A DNA stretch of 64,000 bases from Allokutzneria sp. A3M-2-11 16 (GCF_024213555.1 NZ_JANAVO010000001.1:2356001-2420000); one strand, 5' to 3'; positions 15,792-24,609 are shown, counted from the first letter of the stretch. Made by a program: numbers and translations. The notes: generated by a model from the letters alone, not told the origin.

Positions 15792-17189
15792 ATGGCGCGC
15801 GCGACGGAACGGGACAACCCGTTGGCACGGATCGCCTCGCGGTTCACCGCGTTCACCGAGCGCTGGTTGCCGGACGCGTTCGGTTTCGTGCTGATCGGCA
15901 CCTTCGTGGTCTTCGCCGCCGGGCTGCTCACCGGCGAGCGGATCACCGCCATGGTCGACTCCTGGGGCAAGGGCGTCTGGAGCCTGGTCACCTTCACGCT
16001 GCAGATGGCCATGATCATCATCGGCGGGTACGCGGTGGCCACCGCGCGGCCGGTGGCGAAGCTGATCGCCCGGCTGGCCACCGTGCCGAGGAGCCCGCGC
16101 GCGGCCGTGGCGTTCACCGCCGCCGTCTCGATTGCCACCTCCTATCTCAACTGGGCGTTCTCGTTGATCTTCACGGCGATCCTGGCCAGGGAGATCGCCA
16201 GGGTGCTGCGCGGCGTCGACTACCGGGCCATCGGGGCGATGGCCTTCCTGGGTCTGGGAACCGTGTGGGCGCAAGGGCTTTCCGGTTCGGCGGCGCTCCA
16301 GGTGGCCAGTGCGGAGTCCAGCCCGAAGGCCGTGCAGGAGGTGATCAGGGCGGGCCGCGGCGAGGGCCTGATCCCGCTCACCGAGACCATCTTCCTGTGG
16401 CAGGGCGTGGTTTCCACCCTGGTCGTCGCCGTCGTCGCGGTGGTGTTCGCCTGGTTCATCGCGCCCACCGGCGACCGCGTGAAGACCGCCGAGGACCTGG
16501 GCGTCGAGCTGCGGCCGATCGTCGGCGAACCCGACGACACCGGTGCCAAGCGCCCCGGGGACTGGCTGGAGAACAGCCCGCTGTTCTCGATCGCGATCTT
16601 CGCGCTCGGCCTGTGGTATCTCGTGCGCTACTTCGCCGCCGCGCCGGGGAACCCGCTCAACGCGCTGGACCTCAACACCGTCAACCTGATCCTGCTGCTG
16701 GTGGCGCTGATCCTGCACTGGCGTCCGCGCAGGCTCGTGGCGGCCGTGCGCGACGGCGTCCCGGCCGCGTCCGGGGTGCTGCTCCAGTTCCCGTTGTACG
16801 GCGGGATCTTCGGCATGATCGCCTACACCGGGCTGTCCTCGACGATCGCGAGCTGGCTGGTCGGGGTGTCCAACGCCTTCTTCTACCCGGCGCTGATCGC
16901 GGTCTACTCCTGCGTGCTCGGTGTGTTCGTGCCCAGCGGCGGCAGCAAGTGGGTGATCGAGGCGCCCTACGTGATCGACGCGGCCAACCAGCTCGGCGTG
17001 CACCAGGGGTGGATGGTCGTGGTCTACGACCTCGGCGAGGCCAGCGCGAACCTGTTGCAGCCCTTCTGGATGCTGCCCACGCTGGCCATCCTCGGCCTGA
17101 AGGCGCGCGACATCATGGGCTACACGTTCGCGATGTTCCTGGTGTGCTTCCCCACCGTGCTCGTCCTGGTGACGCTCTTCGTGCCCTAG
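15792..17189 (+). CDS. Short-chain fatty acid transporter (AtoE family)
   Basis: 465 residues with about 12 hydrophobic helices. It matches the AtoE-type short-chain fatty acid uptake family: an early RWLPDAFGFVLIGTF segment, the conserved TSYLNWAFSLIF region, and the late VPSGGSKWVIEAPYV motif. The probable substrates are acetoacetate, butyrate or similar acids. The ATG at 15792 has GGGAGGT upstream. No CoA-transferase genes are adjacent, unlike the E. coli ato operon, so the physiological substrate is open. The last 4 bases overlap the carbonic anhydrase gene on the other strand. Confidence 0.88.
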   Translation: MARATERDNPLARIASRFTAFTERWLPDAFGFVLIGTFVVFAAGLLTGERITAMVDSWGKGVWSLVTFTLQMAMIIIGGYAVATARPVAKLIARLATVPRSPRAAVAFTAAVSIATSYLNWAFSLIFTAILAREIARVLRGVDYRAIGAMAFLGLGTVWAQGLSGSAALQVASAESSPKAVQEVIRAGRGEGLIPLTETIFLWQGVVSTLVVAVVAVVFAWFIAPTGDRVKTAEDLGVELRPIVGEPDDTGAKRPGDWLENSPLFSIAIFALGLWYLVRYFAAAPGNPLNALDLNTVNLILLLVALILHWRPRRLVAAVRDGVPAASGVLLQFPLYGGIFGMIAYTGLSSTIASWLVGVSNAFFYPALIAVYSCVLGVFVPSGGSKWVIEAPYVIDAANQLGVHQGWMVVVYDLGEASANLLQPFWMLPTLAILGLKARDIMGYTFAMFLVCFPTVLVLVTLFVP

Positions 17190-17677
17190 ACGACCTCGTC
17201 GAGCAGGCCGGTCGCCACGTCGTAGACGAAGCCGCGCACGTTGTCGGTGCTCGGCAGGAAAGCGCTGCGCCGCACGCGTTCCACCGACACCCGCACGCTG
17301 TCCTTCACCTCGCGGAAGGCTTCGACCGCCCACGTCGGGCGCAGGCCGGTGTCCTCCTCGACCAATGTCTTGAAGTCGTCGTCGGTGATCTGCGAGAGGC
17401 CGCAGTTGGTGTGCTGCACGACGATCACCTCGCGCGTGCCGAGCAGGCGCTGGCTGATGGTGAGCGAGCGGATCACGTCCTCGGTCACGATGCCGCCCGC
17501 GTTGCGCAGGATGTGCGCCTCGCCGTGCTTGAGCCCGAAGACGTCGAACACCTTGATCCGGGCGTCCATGCAGGTGACGATCGTCAGCCCCAGGCTGGGC
17601 ACCGGGGTCTGGATCTCCGGGTGGCCGAGGTCCCTGGTCTTGGCGTGCCTGGCCAGCAGCTCGTTGATCGCGGTCAT
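17186..17677 (-). CDS. Beta-class carbonic anhydrase
   Basis: 163 residues. It interconverts CO2 and bicarbonate using zinc held by Cys-His-Cys: Cys and the Asp/Arg dyad in TCMDAR (about 36), then HTNCG (about 89-93). The sequence resembles the small M. tuberculosis enzyme Rv1284 more than the larger Rv3588c that occupies this position in mycobacteria, so this may be a replacement at a syntenic site. The ATG has a GGAGG site 8 nt upstream. Confidence 0.93.
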   Translation of the reverse strand: MTAINELLARHAKTRDLGHPEIQTPVPSLGLTIVTCMDARIKVFDVFGLKHGEAHILRNAGGIVTEDVIRSLTISQRLLGTREVIVVQHTNCGLSQITDDDFKTLVEEDTGLRPTWAVEAFREVKDSVRVSVERVRRSAFLPSTDNVRGFVYDVATGLLDEVV

Positions 17678-17845
17678 GGCGCGGCCTCCTGATCGCTCGG
17701 TCCCGGTTCGGGGTCACGACCATGAGAACCGAGCGGAACGAGACTGACAACCGTTCCTAGTCGAATATCACGCCGGTGCGACACGACCCGTACGGGTTAC
17801 GGTGACCTCCACCACTGTCCGCGACGGCGGAGTTACCGTCAGGCC

Positions 17846-18562
17846 GTGTTGCAGCCGGTGGGTCCCCTCCCCGAGTCGGTGTACTGGCGCCGACGCGCGG
17901 TGGCTATTGCGGTCGGCGTGGGCATCCTCCTCGCCGGCGTCTGGGGTGTGACCGCGTTGGCCGGCGGGGGCCAGGACCCCGCCGTGCGCACCGCGGCCAA
18001 CCAGGGCGCGGAGGCGGCCAAACCCTCGCCGCCGCCCACCTCCTCCACCGAGCCGACACCGGGTCCCTCCGGGTCCGGCACGGCGACGCCCACCTCCGGG
18101 CCCCCGCCGAGCGGAACCACCGAGCCCGCTCCGCCGCCGCCCCCACCACCTCCTCCGCCCCCGCCACCCGGCCCGTGCGCCGACCAGGCGATGAAGCTAA
18201 CGGCCGAGGTCGGGCAGCCCGAGTACCGCGTCGGCCAGCGCCCCGAGCTGCGGCTGGTCGTCGCCAACACCGGTCAGGTCGCCTGTTACCGGGACCTCGA
18301 CGCCGGGCTCCGCGAGATCGTCGTGACCAGTGTGGACGGTGGCACGCGGCTCTGGTCCAGCAACGACTGCTATGCCTCGAACTCGCCGAACTCCCGGTTG
18401 CTGCAACCGGGGGAGAGCCAGATGTTCAAGGTCGCGTGGGCGGGCCGGACGTCGGCTCCGGGCTGCGCGGGCAAGCGCACCGCGGTGCAGGCCGGTGACT
18501 ACCAGGTCGTGCCCAAACTCGGTGCGCTGCAAGGACAACCCACACCACTGCGGCTGACCTGA
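17846..18562 (+). CDS. Proline-rich membrane-anchored protein (Rv3587c-like position)
   Basis: 238 residues. A short cytoplasmic N-terminus and one membrane helix (about 19-40) precede an extracellular Pro/Ser/Thr linker (about 60-110) with an uninterrupted run of 13 prolines. A globular domain of about 125 residues with five cysteines follows. The C-terminal domain looks like an immunoglobulin-type strand sandwich. Its place between carbonic anhydrase and disA matches mycobacterial Rv3587c, a conserved proline-rich membrane protein of unknown role. The start was placed at 17846 because it opens the conserved LPESVYWRRR segment. Confidence 0.8.
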   Translation: MLQPVGPLPESVYWRRRAVAIAVGVGILLAGVWGVTALAGGGQDPAVRTAANQGAEAAKPSPPPTSSTEPTPGPSGSGTATPTSGPPPSGTTEPAPPPPPPPPPPPPPGPCADQAMKLTAEVGQPEYRVGQRPELRLVVANTGQVACYRDLDAGLREIVVTSVDGGTRLWSSNDCYASNSPNSRLLQPGESQMFKVAWAGRTSAPGCAGKRTAVQAGDYQVVPKLGALQGQPTPLRLT

Positions 18563-18587
18563 CCGCCACGCGCGCTGGCGAAATCAG

Positions 18588-18704
18588 GGCGTCTTCAAGT
18601 ACCACCAACCCCCTTTCCGCGACCGCTAACCGCCCCCAACCCCCGGCGAGGTTGGGGGCGGTTAGCGACTGCTGGGGTGGGGGTCGGTGGTACTTGAAGA
18701 CGCC
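18588..18704. repeat. Family A palindromic repeat, full copy
   Basis: Terminal inverted repeats GGCGTCTTCAAGTACCACC and its near complement enclose a second perfect 17-bp stem (18625-18641 with 18650-18666). The whole element could fold as a long cruciform. It sits in the convergent gap between the Rv3587c-like gene and the disA remnant, 15 bp from the remnant's stop. Confidence 0.85.
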
Positions 18705-18718
18705 ACAACCACCGCGGG

Positions 18719-19017
18719 TCAGCCGTAGCGCTCGATGAGGGAGGTCTCGGCGAGCCGGGGACAGGCCCTCGCGCACCACACGGGCCCAGTGCGCCGTCCA
18801 TTTTGGACAGTTCGCGGAGCCGGGTGGAGCTGAACTTCACGTCCAGCTCGAACCCGCCGTCGCAGAGCGATTCCACCGCCTCGTCGTGGCCGAGCACGAC
18901 CAGGCCGCCGGTGCGCCCGCGCAGGACGCGCTCCAGCCCGTCCCGCAACGGCGTGCCCGGAGCCAGGCGCGCGAGCGTCGCGTGCACCAGCTCGGACTGC
19001 CCCCGTTCGCTCACCAC
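18719..19017 (-). pseudogene. disA: disA remnant: internally deleted, frameshifted diadenylate cyclase
   Basis: DisA makes cyclic di-AMP from two ATP and is about 356 residues in actinobacteria. Here the N-terminal 76 codons are intact ([18 protein letters not shown], then [13 protein letters not shown]), from GTG 19017 (or 19014). They then jump directly to the DisA C-terminus in another frame ([10 protein letters not shown]). After one extra C, a third frame gives [12 protein letters not shown] and a stop at 18719. About 250-260 residues are gone, including most of the DAC catalytic domain (DGA is the last catalytic motif left) and the helix-hairpin-helix regions. The remnant keeps the orientation of radA, as in Rv3585-Rv3586. 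It may still be transcribed but cannot encode an enzyme. Confidence 0.9.
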
Positions 19018-19106
19018 GACCCGATACTACGTGTCTTCACCTGCGGAAACCGGTTTCACGGGGGACCGGCGGGAACGCCCTCCGCCGCTGCGGCAAACAA
19101 GGGAGT

Positions 19107-19673
19107 GTGCAGACTGAGATCGTGCTGGACCAGGGGCCGGATGACCATCCGGACCTGTCCGCGCCCGATGGCGACACCGCCATCATGGCCCTCTACGACG
19201 CGCACTCCCAATCGCTCCACCGCTACCTGGCCCGCCGCGTCGGCCGGGACCTGGCGGACGATCTGGTGGCCGAGGCGTTCCTGGTCATGTGGGAACGGCG
19301 TGCCGACTACGACCCGCACCGGGCCAGCGCGCGGGCGTGGCTGTTCGGGATCGCCACCAACCTCGCCCGGATGCACGAGCGCACGGAGGTGCGCAAGCTG
19401 CGGGCCTGGGCCAGGGAGCTCGGCCGCGGTCTCGACGTCGAGGCCCCGGACACCCGCGCCGCGGCCGCGGTCGACGCCGAGAACGACGTGACCCGCTACG
19501 CCGAGGCGCTGGCCGGTCTGCGCCCGGAGGAGCGCGACGTGCTGCTGCTGACCGCCTGGGCGGACCTGAGCCCGACCGAGATCGCGAAGGTGCTCGACCT
19601 CCGTGTGACCACGGTGCGAACACGCCTGCACAGGGCGCGCGGCCGCCTGCTCCGGAACGGAGGAAAGCCATGA
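19107..19673 (+). CDS. ECF-family RNA polymerase sigma factor
   Basis: 188 residues with sigma region 2 (about 25-90, including DLVAEAFLVMWERRADYDP) and region 4 helix-turn-helix (about 130-180: LSPTEIAKVLDLRVTTVRTRLHRARGRL, read in two parts). The start is weakly defined: GTG at 19107 has GGGA very close upstream, so a slightly later start is possible. The stop overlaps the ATG of the partner membrane protein (ATGA). That arrangement is typical of an extracytoplasmic-function sigma factor and its cognate membrane regulator, although the partner lacks a recognisable zinc anti-sigma motif. Confidence 0.92.
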   Translation: MQTEIVLDQGPDDHPDLSAPDGDTAIMALYDAHSQSLHRYLARRVGRDLADDLVAEAFLVMWERRADYDPHRASARAWLFGIATNLARMHERTEVRKLRAWARELGRGLDVEAPDTRAAAAVDAENDVTRYAEALAGLRPEERDVLLLTAWADLSPTEIAKVLDLRVTTVRTRLHRARGRLLRNGGKP

Positions 19674-20713
19674 CCGACAACGACCGGCTCCACGAAGTGC
19701 TGCGGCCGATCCGCGCCGACGTCGCGGACATGAGCGAGGAGGCGTTCCAGAGCGGACGCGCGCGACTCCTCGCCGCCACGAAAAACCACGAGCTTCCGAG
19801 GGTGTACCGAGTGACTGACAACGAGCAACCGAAGAAGTCCCGCAGGACCCCGTTCCTGATCGCCGCTGCGGCCGCCGTCGTGGTGATCGGAGTCGGTGGC
19901 GGACTCGTCTACACAAACTCCACCGCCACCGACACCGTCCCGGTCGCCCGGGCGCCGCATGTGGCCGTGCCGCGGGAGATTTCACCCCAGCCGCTGAACC
20001 GGGCCGGAGAGCTGGCGGCGAAGGTCTCGGACGAGGAGATCAAGCCCGACCAGCACCGCTACTTCGCGGAGCGGAGGTACGTCGTCGAGACGGTGGTGCA
20101 GGACGGCGTCGCCAAAGCGGGGCTGGAGCGCGAGACGCTCACCGAGTTGTGGGTACCCGCTGACCGCAACACCGCGTGGGCTGGCCGCAGGGACAACGGC
20201 GAAGTCCTTCGCGGAGGCGCCAACGCGCTTTCCTCGGACCTGGCGCTTTCCTCGGACCTGGCCGTCGAGCCGGAAGCCGTCGTCGCCAAGCTGCCGCGCG
20301 ATCCCCGGCAGCTCTACGCGGTGCTCGCCGAACTCGCCTCGAAGGCCGGTACCCCGCACCGGGTCGCCTTCGACTACGCCAAGTCGCTCCTCGCCGGGAA
20401 CAAGATCCCAGCCGACCTCCGCGGCCCGCTGTTCCAGGCGCTCGGCCACCTGCCGGGTATCGAGGTCACCGACGGCGTCACCGTGCGCGGCGGCGGGAGC
20501 GGTGTCTCACTGGCGATCCGGTACGGCACCATCCGCGAGGAGATGATCATCAGCCCCGAGGACGGCAGGCTGCTCGGTCTGCGCACGGTCGCCGTGGAGG
20601 CGTTGCCGAAGGTCACCGAGGGCATCCGCACCTACGCGAAGGGGGAGATCATGAACGAGACCCGGTACGACACCGGGATCGTGGACGGGGTGGGCGAGCG
20701 GCCGGGCGGCTGA
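19670..20713 (+). CDS. CU044_5270-family membrane protein, partner of the ECF sigma factor
   Basis: 347 residues: a cytoplasmic N-terminal segment of about 55 residues, one membrane helix (about 57-80), then a large extracytoplasmic domain. This family is commonly encoded directly after ECF sigma factors in actinobacteria and is a presumed signal receiver or anti-sigma; that role is inferred from context. The extracellular part contains an exact 18-bp tandem duplication (20225-20260) giving ALSSDL twice. The ATG overlaps the sigma stop, and GGAGGAAAG lies just upstream. Confidence 0.82.
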   Translation: MTDNDRLHEVLRPIRADVADMSEEAFQSGRARLLAATKNHELPRVYRVTDNEQPKKSRRTPFLIAAAAAVVVIGVGGGLVYTNSTATDTVPVARAPHVAVPREISPQPLNRAGELAAKVSDEEIKPDQHRYFAERRYVVETVVQDGVAKAGLERETLTELWVPADRNTAWAGRRDNGEVLRGGANALSSDLALSSDLAVEPEAVVAKLPRDPRQLYAVLAELASKAGTPHRVAFDYAKSLLAGNKIPADLRGPLFQALGHLPGIEVTDGVTVRGGGSGVSLAIRYGTIREEMIISPEDGRLLGLRTVAVEALPKVTEGIRTYAKGEIMNETRYDTGIVDGVGERPGG

Positions 20714-20765
20714 GCCCTCCGGCTATCGTGGTCACCCCTTGTGGTCGAGCGGGTTCGGAGCGCGC

Positions 20766-21791
20766 ATGTTCGGTCGACGCCTCGCGGCGCTTGTCGGTGC
20801 CCTCGCGCTCTGCCCGCTCGGCTCCGCGGTGGCCGCACCATCCACAGTGGACACTCTGTTCTCCTTGCAGGCCAAGGAACTCCCGGCTGATCTCATCGAT
20901 GCGGTGCGCCGCGACCTGGGCATCGACGCCCCGGCCTACCTGGAGCAGGCGTGGCGGGCATCCGGGCGCGCGGAGTCACCGCTGGAGCGCCCGATCCGCG
21001 CGCTGCTGCCCTCGCGGGGCATCGCGGCGGGCATGGGCGTGCAGCTCACCAGCGCCGCGCGCGGCCAGGTCGGCCTGTGCACGCTGGGCTTCCTCGCCGT
21101 GGACGACAGGGGCCGCTCCACCCCGTTGACCGCTGGCCACTGCGCGGCGCTGACCAGCGCGGAGAACGCGGTGCTGGAGCGGGGCGGTGTCGTCGGCCGC
21201 TTCGACACCGTCCGCTTCGACGACCTCGGTTCCGGGGGCAGCGGCGACGACTACGCCACCGTGCGCCTGACCAATCCGTGGCTGCGCCCGGCCGCCGAAG
21301 TGATCGACCAGCGCGGTGGGCGGGTGCCGGTGGAAGGCGTCGCGGCACCGGTCGAGGGCATGCCGGTGTGCAAGTCCGGCCGCACCACGGGGTGGACGTG
21401 CGGGCGCGTCCGCAAGCAACGAGTGCACGCGGTCTCGGGCGCTACGGGCCGCCGGATCGAGGCGTTCGCGCACACGGCGTGTTCCGGCGTCGGCGACAGC
21501 GGCGCCCCGGTGCTGTCCGGCACGCTCGCCGTCGGAGTCCTCCAGGGCGGCACCCAGGGGCCCGGCGGGCGGTGCCGCGCCGACTCCGGTGGCGAGGACT
21601 CGGCCGTCGCGGAGAGCCTGGTGCACGACGTGCTGCCGGACTTCCCCGGGACGCTGTTCGTCCTCACCACCACGGGCGACCAGGACCGCGACGGCAAGCC
21701 GGACGTCGACGAGCTGGCCGCCGATCCGACCGCCGTCCGCGACGACAACGGCAACGGCGTCCCGGCCTTCCGCGACCCCGCGGAGCGCTAG
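20766..21791 (+). CDS. Secreted S1-family (chymotrypsin/streptogrisin-like) serine protease
   Basis: 341 residues with a Sec signal peptide (about 1-24), a pro-region, and the catalytic triad visible as His in TAGHC, Asp in GDDYATV and Ser in GDSGAPV. Paired cysteines flank the triad as in streptogrisins. The C-terminus ends in an Asp-rich calcium-binding tail (DQDRDGKPDVDE and DDNGNG) like thrombospondin type-3 or dockerin loops, which is unusual for streptogrisins. The ATG at 20766 follows a GCGC spacer; a frame open to 20739 adds no signal features. It could be an output of the preceding sigma-factor pair. Confidence 0.88.
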   Translation: MFGRRLAALVGALALCPLGSAVAAPSTVDTLFSLQAKELPADLIDAVRRDLGIDAPAYLEQAWRASGRAESPLERPIRALLPSRGIAAGMGVQLTSAARGQVGLCTLGFLAVDDRGRSTPLTAGHCAALTSAENAVLERGGVVGRFDTVRFDDLGSGGSGDDYATVRLTNPWLRPAAEVIDQRGGRVPVEGVAAPVEGMPVCKSGRTTGWTCGRVRKQRVHAVSGATGRRIEAFAHTACSGVGDSGAPVLSGTLAVGVLQGGTQGPGGRCRADSGGEDSAVAESLVHDVLPDFPGTLFVLTTTGDQDRDGKPDVDELAADPTAVRDDNGNGVPAFRDPAER

Positions 21792-21821
21792 GCCGCGTCC
21801 AGCAAGTCCTCGGGTGTGCCG

Positions 21822-21941
21822 GGCTTCAAGTACCCCCAACCCCAGTCCCAGCGGTCTTTAACGACGGCAAACCCTCGGGCTGTGTTCGGGGTTGGGGGCG
21901 GTTAACGATGATCGAGAAGGGGGTTGGGTGTACTTGAAGAC
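21822..21941. repeat. Family A palindromic repeat, full copy
   Basis: The left arm GGCTTCAAGTACCCCCAACC (from 21822) and right arm ending GTACTTGAAGAC (21930-21941) enclose the GGGGTTGGGGGCGGTTAACG core. It lies in the convergent gap between the protease gene and radA. Confidence 0.82.
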
Positions 21942-22003
21942 ACCCCAACCCTGGGCCGGCACCGTCACTGGAAGCCTCGGCTCAACCGCCTGTGGGAAAC
22001 GCG

Positions 22004-23392
22004 CTAGTCCTCGTTCTGGTCGCGCAGCGGCTTGCCCTCCTTGCGGAGGATGCGCAGCGCCGCCTTGACATCCTCGACCACGCTGACCCGCATCCCGGAC
22101 GGCATCGGGCCGGAGTCCGGCGGCACCAGCGCCCTGGTGAAGCCGAGCCGCATCGCCTCGGTCAGCCGCCTGCCTGTGCCCGAGACGCGCCGCACCTCGC
22201 CCGCGAGGCCGACCTCGCCGATCGCCACCATGTCCGGCGGGACCGCGACGTCCCTGGCCGCGGAGGCCATGGCCAGCGCGAGCGCGAGGTCCGCAGCGGG
22301 CTCGACGACCTTCATCCCGCCGACGGTCGCCGCATAGACGTCGGCGTTGCCGAGCTTCACCTTGCCCCGGCGCTCCAGCACCGCGAGCACCATCGCCACC
22401 CGCGCCGAGTCGAGGCCGCTCACCGCGCGCCTCGGCGTCGGCATGGACGTGGGCGCCACCAGGGACTGCACCTCGGCGAGCAACGGCCGCTTGCCCTCGA
22501 CGACAACGGTCACCGCGGTGCCCGCGACCTCGACCTCGCGCTTGTTCAGGAACAGGCCGGACGGGTCGGGCACGCCGAGGATGCCCTCCTCGACCAGCTC
22601 GAAGCAGCCGACCTCGTCCGAGGGGCCGAAGCGGTTCTTCACGCCGCGCAGCAGCCGCAGCGTCGAGTGCCGGTCGCCCTCGAACTGGAGCACGACGTCG
22701 ACGAGGTGCTCCAGCACGCGCGGCCCGGCGACCGAACCGTCCTTGGTGACGTGCCCGACCAGGACCACCGGCAGACCGCGGTCCTTGGCGAGCGCGACCA
22801 GCGCCGTGGCGACCGCGCGGACCTGGGTCACGCCGCCCGCCGAGCCCTCCGCGGTCGCGGTGGCCATCGTCTGCACGGAGTCCACGATCAACAGGCCCGG
22901 CTTCACCGCGTCCACGTGCCCGAGCACCCCGCCCAGGTCGCTCTCCGCGGCCAGGTAGAGCTCGTCGTGCAGGGCGCCGGTGCGCTCGGCCCGCAGCCGC
23001 ACCTGGCCCGCCGACTCCTCGCCCGTCACGTACAGCGCCGGGCTGCCGGAGCCCGCCGCCCACCGGTGGGTGACCTCCAGCAGCAGGGTGGACTTGCCGA
23101 CGCCGGGCTCCCCGGCGAGCAGGATCACCGCGCCGGGGACCAGCCCGCCGCCGAGCACCCGGTCCAGTTCGCCGACCCCGGAGGGACGGGCGCGCGCCGA
23201 CTCCACGTCGACCCTGGCGATGGGCATCGCGGGCGCGGCCGGTGCGCCCGCGGCCACCTTGGCCAGCGCCGGCCTGGCCGCCGCGGCCTCGGCAATGGTT
23301 CCCCACGCCTGGCAGTCGGGGCAGCGGCCGACCCACTTGGCCACTTCGTGCCCGCAGTCGGCGCAGCGGTAGATCGCTCGGGTTCTCGCCAC
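22004..23392 (-). CDS. radA: DNA repair protein RadA (Sms)
   Basis: 462 residues. It is a RecA-like ATPase/helicase that promotes branch migration in recombinational repair. The N-terminal zinc finger is C-X2-C...C-X2-C (YRCADCG and GRCPDCQ, residues 9-27). Walker A is GEPGVGKST (94-102), the RadA-specific KNRFG motif is near residue 260, and a Lon-like C-terminal domain follows. The GTG at 23392 gives the standard VARTRAIYRC start. In mycobacteria disA follows directly in the same direction; here 2.7 kb of inserted genes and a decayed disA lie downstream. Confidence 0.96.
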   Translation of the reverse strand: MARTRAIYRCADCGHEVAKWVGRCPDCQAWGTIAEAAAARPALAKVAAGAPAAPAMPIARVDVESARARPSGVGELDRVLGGGLVPGAVILLAGEPGVGKSTLLLEVTHRWAAGSGSPALYVTGEESAGQVRLRAERTGALHDELYLAAESDLGGVLGHVDAVKPGLLIVDSVQTMATATAEGSAGGVTQVRAVATALVALAKDRGLPVVLVGHVTKDGSVAGPRVLEHLVDVVLQFEGDRHSTLRLLRGVKNRFGPSDEVGCFELVEEGILGVPDPSGLFLNKREVEVAGTAVTVVVEGKRPLLAEVQSLVAPTSMPTPRRAVSGLDSARVAMVLAVLERRGKVKLGNADVYAATVGGMKVVEPAADLALALAMASAARDVAVPPDMVAIGEVGLAGEVRRVSGTGRRLTEAMRLGFTRALVPPDSGPMPSGMRVSVVEDVKAALRILRKEGKPLRDQNED

Positions 23393-23446
23393 GGGCGCAA
23401 CGCTAGGGCCACCCACCGACAGTCCCGCGCCGGGCCGGGAAACGCG

Positions 23447-23484
23447 TCAGGCGGCGCTCACCACGTCGGGTGAACGCCGCCTGA
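23447..23484 (-). terminator. Terminator after the LpqE-like gene
   Basis: A 10-bp stem (23447-23456 with 23475-23484), extended by an inner 5-bp stem, lies 19 bp beyond the lipoprotein stop and before radA. Confidence 0.75.
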
Positions 23485-23502
23485 GGCAGGAGATCGGTTA
23501 GG

Positions 23503-24300
23503 TCAGTGACCGTCGCCCGAGGGCTTGGTCTCGCCGTGCTGCTCGCCGCCACCGTGGCCGGCGCCACCGGTCACGGGCGGGCGGGCGTCGCCGTCGTTGG
23601 CGATCGGCACCTGGAGCGTGACCTGGCCCGCGTTCTGGAAGGTGAAGGTCACCGGGATGGTCTGCCCGGGACGGAGGTCCTTGCCCAGCGCGGTGACGAC
23701 CAGCTCCACGGTGCTGACGGAGAGCGTGCCCGTCGAGGCCGCGGCCGAGGTGGTCGGGCGGACCGGCGCGCTGCTCTGCCCGGAAGCGCTCGGGGTGGTC
23801 GTGGCGCCCGCGCCGGTGGTCGACGACGGGGCACCGGTGGTGCTGCCCGGGGTCGAGGACTTCGGGGTCGCCGCGCGCTCCAGGACCTTGCCGTTGAGCG
23901 CGAAACCGGCGGGCAGGTCGGTGCTGCCGCTGATCTTGACCTCACCGGCGCCCGCGGCGGAGACCTTGACCAGCTTGTCCGCCTTGGTGCCCTGGTTGAC
24001 GATCGTGACCTTCAGCGGGGCGTCGGTGCCCGCCGTGTAGTACTTCTCGGAGGGGAAGGCGAGCTCGGCCTCGCGGAGCGCGATCGCGCCGTCCTTGGTC
24101 TGGCCGAAGGCGCCGTTGACGGCGGCCACCTGCTGGTCGGTCTGGGTGAACTGCCCGGCGCTGCACCCGGCGACGACCAACGCGACCCCGAGCCCGACGG
24201 CGGCGGGGACCATCCGGAGGCGCGACGTCCTCGGGCTCCCGGCCGGGGCGACCATGCTGACGGCCTGCTCTGCGCGGCTCACGGTGCTCCGATCCTCCAT
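23503..24300 (-). CDS. lpqE: LpqE-like lipoprotein
   Basis: About 265 residues from ATG 24300. A signal peptide leads to lipobox VVAGC, then a strand-rich domain (about 60-150). A long Ser/Thr/Pro/Ala low-complexity linker, a second short strand-rich segment and a His/Gly-rich tail (HGGGEQHGETKPSGDGH) follow. Position between radA and carD matches M. tuberculosis lpqE (Rv3584), a conserved lipoprotein of uncertain function with copper-chaperone-like resemblance; the His-rich tail could bind metal. The true start may be one of the nearby ATGs because no ribosome site is clear. The 309 bp between it and carD hold no gene. Confidence 0.78.
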   Translation of the reverse strand: MEDRSTVSRAEQAVSMVAPAGSPRTSRLRMVPAAVGLGVALVVAGCSAGQFTQTDQQVAAVNGAFGQTKDGAIALREAELAFPSEKYYTAGTDAPLKVTIVNQGTKADKLVKVSAAGAGEVKISGSTDLPAGFALNGKVLERAATPKSSTPGSTTGAPSSTTGAGATTTPSASGQSSAPVRPTTSAAASTGTLSVSTVELVVTALGKDLRPGQTIPVTFTFQNAGQVTLQVPIANDGDARPPVTGGAGHGGGEQHGETKPSGDGH

Positions 24301-24609
24301 GTCGATGATCATGCCGGTGATCGGCTGCCGACGATCTGGCAGCGCGAAGCCTAGCCCGATGGTGTGCGGGGCTCGCGGCCAACCCGGTTGTGAGCACCCG
24401 CACGGTTTCGTTGCCCCGCGCGGCAATCGGCGCGGCACACCGCCGAACGCACCCCGTCCGATTTCCCCCAAACGGTTGCCCATGGCACGCCCCGCGCGGA
24501 TTTGTCAACCCCTCCGGTGGGCGCTGACCTGCGGTTACCCAGCGCACGGCGGCCGATGCGGCAACGGCGGACGTGTTAGGATGGTGTCAGCGAAAGGGGC
24601 AGAGGACAC

